This document shows positions 24,145-28,606 of a stretch of 28,606 bases of DNA, piece by piece (within the stretch, counting starts at the first letter, position 1; each line of letters opens with the position of its first letter). Origin of the DNA: Bacillota bacterium (GTDB lineage: Bacteria; Bacillota_E; RBS10-35; JAJYVN01); contig JAJZWQ010000019.1 in NCBI GenBank assembly GCA_021846605.1, forward strand, positions 1-28,606, written 5' to 3'. The translations under genes and the position numbers were made by a program. Below the pieces are notes generated by a model. That model made no database searches and had not been told where the DNA came from. It saw nothing but the letters and a program-made list of their open reading frames with translations.

Positions 24145-24935
24145 CCCAATCGCTCCACGCGCTCTTGGGGGGTGAGCACGTCGGTGATGCGGACCGCGAA
24201 CTGCTCGTCCACGACCAGGACCTCGGCGCGCGCCACCCGGCGCCCGTTGACGAGCACGTCCAGGGGGTCGCCGGCCAGCCGGTCCAGTTGGAGGACGCTG
24301 CCGGGCACCAGCGCGAGGATGTCGCGGATCTGCCGCTCGGTGCGCCCCAGTTCGACGGAGACGACCAACGTCACGTCCAGGAGCGCCTCGGGGTCTGGTT
24401 GTCCCCGGGACGGGGCCGCGCTCAGCGGCGGGAAGGCCGCCCGCGCCGGGGCGTCCCCGATGGCCGGCAGGGACCGTAGCGCCGCCTCCAGCAACCCCCC
24501 AGACACCCAGAGCCAGGCAGTCCCGGCCGTGCCCCCGCGGGTGCAGCGAAACTCCAGGGGCGCCAGCGCGGCCTCCTGGGTGCCGGCGGGCGCCGGCGCG
24601 GGCGGGACGGGCGCGCCTTCCAGCGGGCCGCAGAACTCGGAGAACAGCCCGACCGCCCCGACCAGCCAGTCCGTCAGGGCGGGGCTGCCGGCGGGCTCGG
24701 ACAGCCCCGCCGAGAAACTCGCGCGCAGCCATGCCGCCTCCGGCAGGCCGGCCACCGCGACCGTGGCGGCGGCGCCCGCCGTCGGGACCGTGCGCGCCAG
24801 CCCGGTGAACATGACGGGGGCGGACACCCGCTCCTCCGTCCACGCCTGCTCCGCCAACTCCGCCAACCGTTCACCCAGGGCGAACAGGCGCGCCTCGTTT
24901 CCGTCCACCTGTGCCGCCGCGCTAGCGCCCCCCAT
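24141..24935 (-). CDS. fliN: Flagellar switch protein FliN/FliY-like with unusual N-terminal domain
   Basis: The last ~85 residues of this 264-residue protein form a SpoA (FliN C-terminal) domain: LLDVTLVVSVELGRTERQIR, then ILALVPGSVLQLDRLAGDPL and EVLVVDEQFAVRITDVL. It is the C-ring component that rotates with FliM. The first ~165 residues do not look like ordinary FliN (usually about 100-140 residues in all) and are shorter than the CheC-like part of Bacillus FliY (about 380). No CheC phosphatase motif (D/S-x3-E-x2-N) was seen. ATG 24935 is preferred over ATG 25004 because GGGAGG lies eight bases before it and the overlap with fliM is then only 14 bases. Confidence 0.82.
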   Translation of the reverse strand: MGGASAAAQVDGNEARLFALGERLAELAEQAWTEERVSAPVMFTGLARTVPTAGAAATVAVAGLPEAAWLRASFSAGLSEPAGSPALTDWLVGAVGLFSEFCGPLEGAPVPPAPAPAGTQEAALAPLEFRCTRGGTAGTAWLWVSGGLLEAALRSLPAIGDAPARAAFPPLSAAPSRGQPDPEALLDVTLVVSVELGRTERQIRDILALVPGSVLQLDRLAGDPLDVLVNGRRVARAEVLVVDEQFAVRITDVLTPQERVERLG

Positions 24936-25929
24936 CGGGACCGCCTCCCGGACCGAGGATTTGGATCGCCAGTCGGCCGCCGCTGCGGCCCACGCGCGCC
25001 ACATGCTTGTCCGTGCCCCGGATCTCGACCGTCGCCGGGGCCCCCGCAGGGATCCCCAGCGGCACCAGGCTCCCGGGGCGCAGGCACATCGCGTCGCTCA
25101 GCCGCAGTTGCACGGTCGCCAGGCGGACACCCAACGGGACGGGCACTTCGGCCAGGTGCCGGCGGATGTCTGGGGCGCGGCTGCCGGGTTGCTCGCTCAC
25201 CTCGGCCCGCCACTGGCCGGCGGCCAGCTTCTGCACCAGCGGCTCGACCATGGAGAAGGGCAGGCACAGGCGCACCGTGCCCTCGCGCCGCCCCAGGCCG
25301 AACACCAGCGAGGTGCTGAGGACGATGTCGTTGGGGCCGGCGACCTGGGCGAACAGTGGGTTGGTCTCCAGGGCCAGGATCCGGGGCCGCAGGGTCAGCA
25401 CGTGGGACCAGGCGTCGCGCCAGCATTCGAGGACGCTCTGCAGCACCCGTTGCAGGACGGTGAGTTCGATCTCGGTCGTGGGCCGGTTCAGAACGGCCCC
25501 GTCCCCGGCCCCCCCCAGGAGTCGGTCGAGCATGGAGAAGGCGATCACCGGTTCGATGTCCAGCAGGGCCCGCCCGCCGAGCGGGTCGGCCGCGAAGGTG
25601 GCCAGGATCGCGGGGTCGGTGGTGTCCTGGACCCACTCCTGGTAGGTCCGCTGCTCGGCCAGCACGCCGTCCACCCGCACGGTGGCCCGCAGTTGGGCCG
25701 AGAGCGCGGTGGTCAGGGCCCGGGCCATGCTGTCGTGCACATGGGCGATCTGCCGCAGCACGTCTTTGGGAAACTTGTCCGGGATGCGGAAGTCATAGCG
25801 ACGCAGGTGCGCGTGCCGCGCCTGCGCGCCGACCCCGGTCTCGGGGTCGGGCGGGCCGGCCGCCGCCTCCTTCCGCACCGCGTGCCGCAGGCTCTCCAAT
25901 TCCTCGGCGGTCAGATCCCCGACCCCCAC
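24922..25929 (-). CDS. fliM: Flagellar switch protein FliM
   Basis: The 335-residue protein has the FliM layout: a short N-terminal peptide, a CheC-like middle domain (RRYDFRIPDKFPKDVLRQIA, then LDIEPVIAFSMLDRLLGGAG) and a C-terminal SpoA domain ending near GTDKHVARVGRSGGRLAIQI. It joins the MS ring to FliN in the C-ring. The N-terminal CheY-P-binding peptide, typically S-x-E-E-I-D-A-L-L, is here TAEELESLRHAV and only partly matched. The start is GTG 25929 after a G-rich site, giving the normal first residues (DLTAEELESL); the longer frame to 25974 adds a Ser/Arg-rich lead that overlaps fliL and is unlikely. Confidence 0.94.
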   Translation of the reverse strand: MGVGDLTAEELESLRHAVRKEAAAGPPDPETGVGAQARHAHLRRYDFRIPDKFPKDVLRQIAHVHDSMARALTTALSAQLRATVRVDGVLAEQRTYQEWVQDTTDPAILATFAADPLGGRALLDIEPVIAFSMLDRLLGGAGDGAVLNRPTTEIELTVLQRVLQSVLECWRDAWSHVLTLRPRILALETNPLFAQVAGPNDIVLSTSLVFGLGRREGTVRLCLPFSMVEPLVQKLAAGQWRAEVSEQPGSRAPDIRRHLAEVPVPLGVRLATVQLRLSDAMCLRPGSLVPLGIPAGAPATVEIRGTDKHVARVGRSGGRLAIQILGPGGGPDGGR

Positions 25930-25942
25930 GCCGCGCCCCCCC

Positions 25943-26371
25943 CTACTGCACGATGAACTGCGTAAAATAGACATCGCGCACCGCCGTCTTGGAGCCCAGG
26001 ACCTGGTCCATCGATCCCTGGATCGCGGATTGCAGCGTCTGCATGCCGTTCTGCGCGTCCAGTTGGGCCAGCGTCAGGGAGCGGATATCCCCGATGACCG
26101 CGTTCTCCACCGCGGGCATCTGTGCGGCGAAGGTCTTGGCGACGGTCGGACCGGCGACACCCACGGTCAAGGTCAGCTGCGCGAAGTCGCCGCTGTTGGT
26201 ACTGGCCAGGTTCGTCGTGATCTGCGGGACCTGCACCTGGACCGTCGGCAGCGGGTGCGGGTGCGACTTTCCGGCCAGGGACCCCGGCAGCTTGAGCAGG
26301 CCGAAGTGCAGGGCGGCCGCCAGTCCCCCGACCACCACCACCACCGCGAGCACGAGTCCGATCAGCTTCAT
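25943..26371 (-). CDS. fliL: Flagellar basal body-associated protein FliL
   Basis: The 142-residue protein has one N-terminal membrane helix (LIGLVLAVVVVVGGLAAAL) and an extracellular stomatin-like domain. VQVPQITTNLASTNSGDFAQ and LTLTVGV correspond to the FliL region after the helix, and AVRDVYFTQFIVQ is the family's usual ending. It stabilises the stator/rotor area. It starts at ATG 26371, 14 bases after flgE's stop. In Bacillus flbD lies in this gap; none is present here. Confidence 0.92.
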   Translation of the reverse strand: MKLIGLVLAVVVVVGGLAAALHFGLLKLPGSLAGKSHPHPLPTVQVQVPQITTNLASTNSGDFAQLTLTVGVAGPTVAKTFAAQMPAVENAVIGDIRSLTLAQLDAQNGMQTLQSAIQGSMDQVLGSKTAVRDVYFTQFIVQ

Positions 26372-26385
26372 GGCCCCTGCGCCCC

Positions 26386-27612
26386 CTACTGACCGAGCTG
26401 TACCAGGGTCTGGAGCACCGTGTTGGCCACGGTGACCACCTGGGCGTTGGCCTGGAAGCCGCGCTCGGCGGAGATCATGTTGGTGAACTGCCGCGCCAGG
26501 TTGACGTTGCTACCCTCCAGGCTTCCGCTGGCGATGGTACCGGCGCCCCCCGTGCCCGCGATCCCCACGGTGGGCAGCCCCGAGTTGTTGGCCGTCTGGT
26601 ACAGGCCCTGGCCGGTCTGCAGCAGGCCCTCGGGGTTGGGGAAGGTGGCGACCGCCACCTGGGCCAGGGTCATGGTGTGTCCGTTGCTGAACGTCCCGGT
26701 GACCTTGCCCGAGGCCCCCACGGACAGGCTCTGGAGGGTGGCGGCCGCGTAGCCGTTCTGTGACTGCGGCGTCAGCGTGGTGCTCCCGCCGTACTGCGTG
26801 GACCCCGAGAAGTCAGGCGTGATGGTCATGGCCGCCGAGCCGTCGGTCGGCGTCAGCGTGATCTGGCCCGCCGTGGTGACACCCTTGAAGGCGCCGGTCG
26901 ACGAGAAGTCGAACGCGCCGGTCCCGGCGGCGCCGTCCGGTCCGCTGGCCGTCCACGTCCAGTTGTTGGCCGAGGTGCGCTGCAGGTTGATGTCGACGGT
27001 GATCGGGTTGCCCAGCGAGTCGTAGACCGTCAGGGGGACCTGCACGCTCGCCGTCGTGCTGGTCGCGGGGTTGAGGTTCCCCACCAAGGTCGCCTGCGTC
27101 GTGGCCTGGGGCGGCAGGGTGCTGGTCTGCGGGATCGTGATCCCGCTCAGGTTGGCGGTGTTTTGCACCGGGAGCTGGCCCAGGGCGTTGGCCATCCAGC
27201 CCTGCACCTGGTCGCCGCTGCCCTGCGACACCAGGTTGCCGTTGGCGTCGAAGCCGAAGGTCCCGACCCGCGTATACAGCGTGCCCTGTCCGGCCGAGTG
27301 CAGGACGAAGTAGCCGTTGCCCTGCAGGGCGAGGTCGGTGGGGTTGCCCGTCGTCTGCAGCGTGCCCTGGGCCTCGTTGGTGCTCTCCGAGCCCACGGTG
27401 ACCCCCAGGCCCACCTGCTGCGGGTTGATCCCGCCCGCGGCGGCGGTCGGCGCGGTGCCGCCGTTCACCGTTTGCGCGAACATCTGGGCGAAGTTCAGGT
27501 TCTGGGACTTGTATCCCGTGGTACTGACGTTGGCGATGTTGTTGCCGATCACGTCGAGCCACTGCTGCTGGGCCTGGAGCCCGGATACCGCGTCATCCAT
27601 GGATCGCAGCAC
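26386..27612 (-). CDS. flgE: Flagellar hook protein FlgE
   Basis: The 408-residue hook subunit is exported and polymerised outside the cell. The N-terminal flagellar rod/hook motif is LRSMDDAVSGLQAQQQWLDV, then IGNNIANVSTTGYKSQ. GNGYFVLHSAGQGTLYTRVG is the conserved middle, and EGSNVNLARQFTNMISAERG with FQANAQVVTV closes it. The start is GTG 27612, ten bases after AGGAGGAG (27630-27623), giving the family's normal first residues. Glycine, Ser/Thr and Gln are rich, as usual. Confidence 0.95.
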   Translation of the reverse strand: MLRSMDDAVSGLQAQQQWLDVIGNNIANVSTTGYKSQNLNFAQMFAQTVNGGTAPTAAAGGINPQQVGLGVTVGSESTNEAQGTLQTTGNPTDLALQGNGYFVLHSAGQGTLYTRVGTFGFDANGNLVSQGSGDQVQGWMANALGQLPVQNTANLSGITIPQTSTLPPQATTQATLVGNLNPATSTTASVQVPLTVYDSLGNPITVDINLQRTSANNWTWTASGPDGAAGTGAFDFSSTGAFKGVTTAGQITLTPTDGSAAMTITPDFSGSTQYGGSTTLTPQSQNGYAAATLQSLSVGASGKVTGTFSNGHTMTLAQVAVATFPNPEGLLQTGQGLYQTANNSGLPTVGIAGTGGAGTIASGSLEGSNVNLARQFTNMISAERGFQANAQVVTVANTVLQTLVQLGQ

Positions 27613-27660
27613 TGTCCATCCACTCCTCCTGAGTTCGGGTGGGTCCCCGTTCGCGTCCCG

Positions 27661-27709
27661 GCCGCCGGGCCTGTCCCGGCGGTGGGCTGCTTCTGTCGTT
27701 CCGCAGCCC
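27661..27709. repeat. Two tandem hairpins between the TIGR02530 gene and flgE
   Basis: Within the 128-base gap upstream of flgE, CCGCCGGG (27662-27669) pairs with CCCGGCGG (27675-27682) around CCTGT. GGGCTGC (27684-27690) pairs with GCAGCCC (27703-27709) around a 12-base loop. This is the largest gap inside the operon. They could mark an RNA processing point or attenuator ahead of the highly expressed hook gene. No T-run follows. Confidence 0.42.
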
Positions 27710-27740
27710 CGGATCCCCCGGCCTAGCCGGCGTCCAATCC

Positions 27741-28133
27741 CTAGGCACCGCGAACGAACACGGCACTGTCGATTCCGGTCACCAGCGGTGACCCCGTCCC
27801 CATCCGCTCCGCGGTCAGCGCCGTGACCACGACGCCCTGGGGCACCGCGACCACCAGCGCGCACGGCTCCCAGAGGACCAGAGTCTGGCGCGCCCCCTTG
27901 GCCGCCGCCTGGCCCACCGCCCGGCGCACGGCCTCCCACCCCGGACCTTCGGCTCGGATCGCGGCCTGGCGGAGGCGCTGGGCCGCGTGCGCCGAAAGGC
28001 GCAGCTCGGCCGGTGGGGGGCTGCCGTCCATGGCCTGGCGCATGATGCCCCCGAAGTCCCCCCCGCTGGCCGGCGGGCTTTCGGCGGCCGGGATGTCCCG
28101 AGGACCCCCGACCGGCCCGACCCCGCCGGTCAT
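27741..28133 (-). CDS. Flagellar operon protein, TIGR02530/YlzI type
   Basis: A 130-residue protein between flgD and flgE, where this family always lies in Bacillota. After a low-complexity lead, residues 40-130 match the family: LSAHAAQRLRQAAIRAEG, then AVGQAAAKGARQTLVLWEPC, ALVVAVPQGVVVTALTAERM and the ending VTGIDSAVFVRGA. The function is not established; it is thought to be part of hook assembly by position. Its ATG overlaps the flgD stop (ATGA). Confidence 0.85.
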   Translation of the reverse strand: MTGGVGPVGGPRDIPAAESPPASGGDFGGIMRQAMDGSPPPAELRLSAHAAQRLRQAAIRAEGPGWEAVRRAVGQAAAKGARQTLVLWEPCALVVAVPQGVVVTALTAERMGTGSPLVTGIDSAVFVRGA

Positions 28134-28498
28134 GCGGCCCCACCGGTCGACGTCGCGCCGCCGGCAGAGCCGGTCCCGGCCGCCTGGTGGCCGGAGGACC
28201 CGGTGGAGGTGCTCCCACCGCCGCTGCCCGCCCCCGAACTGGAGACCAACTGGCCCACCTCCTGCTGGATGTTCTGCAGCACGGACAGCATCTGGAATTG
28301 CGCCAGCTGGGTCACGAACTGCGTATTGCTCACCGGCTGCAGCGGGTTCTGGTACTTCAACTGCGCCACCAGCAGCTGCAGGAAGGCGTTCTCGCCCAAC
28401 TGGCTGCCGGATGTCGACGACGTCGAGGACGTCGACGACGCCTGCGCGGCCGCGGCCCCCTGTGTCTGCGCCGTACCGCCGATCACCCCGGTCCCCAC
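28130..28498 (-). CDS. flgD: Flagellar hook capping protein FlgD, short form
   Basis: About 122 residues, with the conserved FlgD N-terminal domain: LGENAFLQLLVAQLKYQNPL, then QPVSNTQFVTQLAQFQMLSV and LQNIQQEVGQLV. FlgD caps the growing hook and directs FlgE addition. The C-terminal Ig/Tudor domains of the E. coli protein are missing, as in many short Bacillota FlgD proteins; a Gly/Ser-rich tail replaces them. GTG 28498 is chosen since AAAGGGG lies eight bases before it; GTG 28507 is also in frame. Confidence 0.9.
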   Translation of the reverse strand: MGTGVIGGTAQTQGAAAAQASSTSSTSSTSGSQLGENAFLQLLVAQLKYQNPLQPVSNTQFVTQLAQFQMLSVLQNIQQEVGQLVSSSGAGSGGGSTSTGSSGHQAAGTGSAGGATSTGGAA

Positions 28499-28538
28499 GT
28501 GCCTCACCCCTTTCCACGCCGCCCGTCGCCCCCCGGGC

Positions 28539-28606
28539 TCAACCCACCAGGTCGAGCCGCCCCGAACCCCGCGCCCGCGGTCCCGGCGGGGAGGCCCGGG
28601 CGGGCT
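28539..28606 (-). CDS. fliK: Tail of the upstream flagellar gene, probably fliK
   Basis: Reading the minus strand from the window edge, an open frame ends in GSGRLDLVG at TGA 28541-28539. Only about 21 residues are visible. A hook-length-control protein FliK commonly precedes flgD and ends with a short xLDxxx tail, so the call rests mainly on position. Confidence 0.4.
   Translation of the reverse strand, partial: PARASPPGPRARGSGRLDLVG

Noticed and set aside
24936..25004. Longer FliN start at ATG 25004
   Set aside because: It would overlap fliM by 83 bases and lacks a ribosome binding site, whereas ATG 24935 has GGGAGG eight bases before it.
1..28606. tRNA, rRNA, CRISPR arrays and known riboswitches
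   Set aside because: I saw no cloverleaf, no repeat-spacer pattern and no familiar riboswitch core; only isolated hairpins. A covariance-model scan would be decisive.

Overview
The window looks like chromosome from a high-GC (about 70% or more by eye) member of the Bacillota, of the Symbiobacterium / Thermaerobacter / Sulfobacillus kind. This rests on four things: a Bacillus-style flagellar gene order (flgD-flgE-fliL-fliM-fliN-fliO-fliP-fliQ-fliR-flhB-flhA-flhF-flhG-sigma factor), a YteA-type DksA/TraR protein, an lspA-pseudouridine synthase pair, and frequent GTG/TTG starts behind strong GGAGG-like ribosome binding sites. The genus is inference; no rRNA or tRNA gene was seen.

Left part (1-10.1 kb), mixed housekeeping and accessory genes. 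The left edge cuts through a TnpB gene of an IS200/IS605/IS1341-type element (minus strand). Next come bioY, with a good BirA-type operator over its ribosome binding site, and a translationally coupled molybdopterin (sulfite oxidase-like) oxidoreductase. An orphan ABC substrate-binding lipoprotein follows. The minus-strand set lspA > rluD > metallo-beta-lactamase-fold protein is a tightly overlapping operon with an extended -10 promoter. A secreted lipoprotein serpin is divergent to two SPASM radical SAM genes, one TIGR04053/AhbD-like and one AhbC/NirJ1-like; both resemble enzymes of siroheme-derived heme synthesis. A GNAT acetyltransferase converges on them.

Middle part (10.0-15.1 kb), surface and secreted proteins. 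A small lipoprotein gene is broken by one missing base. A 464-residue protein joins a TasA/SipW-type signal, a choice-of-anchor-like domain and pentapeptide repeats. A large secreted Asp-box (BNR/YCF48-like) repeat protein is interrupted by one extra base. Several GC-rich hairpins and one AT-rich divergent promoter candidate lie between these genes.

Right part (15.1-28.6 kb), flagellar operon on the minus strand, read from high to low coordinates: fliK tail (partial), flgD, TIGR02530-type flagellar operon protein, flgE, fliL, fliM, fliN/Y-like, fliO, fliP, fliQ, fliR, flhB, flhA, flhF, flhG, fliA/sigD, a small 63-residue protein and a YteA-like protein. Gene ends overlap by 4 to 14 bases at many joints. 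It builds the hook, the switch (C-ring) and the export gate, then the placement factors FlhF/FlhG and the flagellar sigma factor. Compared with the Bacillus fla/che operon, flbD and motAB (between flgE and fliL) and the cheBAWCD block (between flhG and sigD) are missing.

No wholly new system is evident. The most unusual items are the BirA control that seems to cover a molybdoenzyme, the metallo-beta-lactamase-fold protein with altered metal ligands, the paired heme-type radical SAM enzymes, the pentapeptide surface protein, the two single-base frameshifts in neighbouring secreted-protein genes, and the enlarged FliN-like protein.
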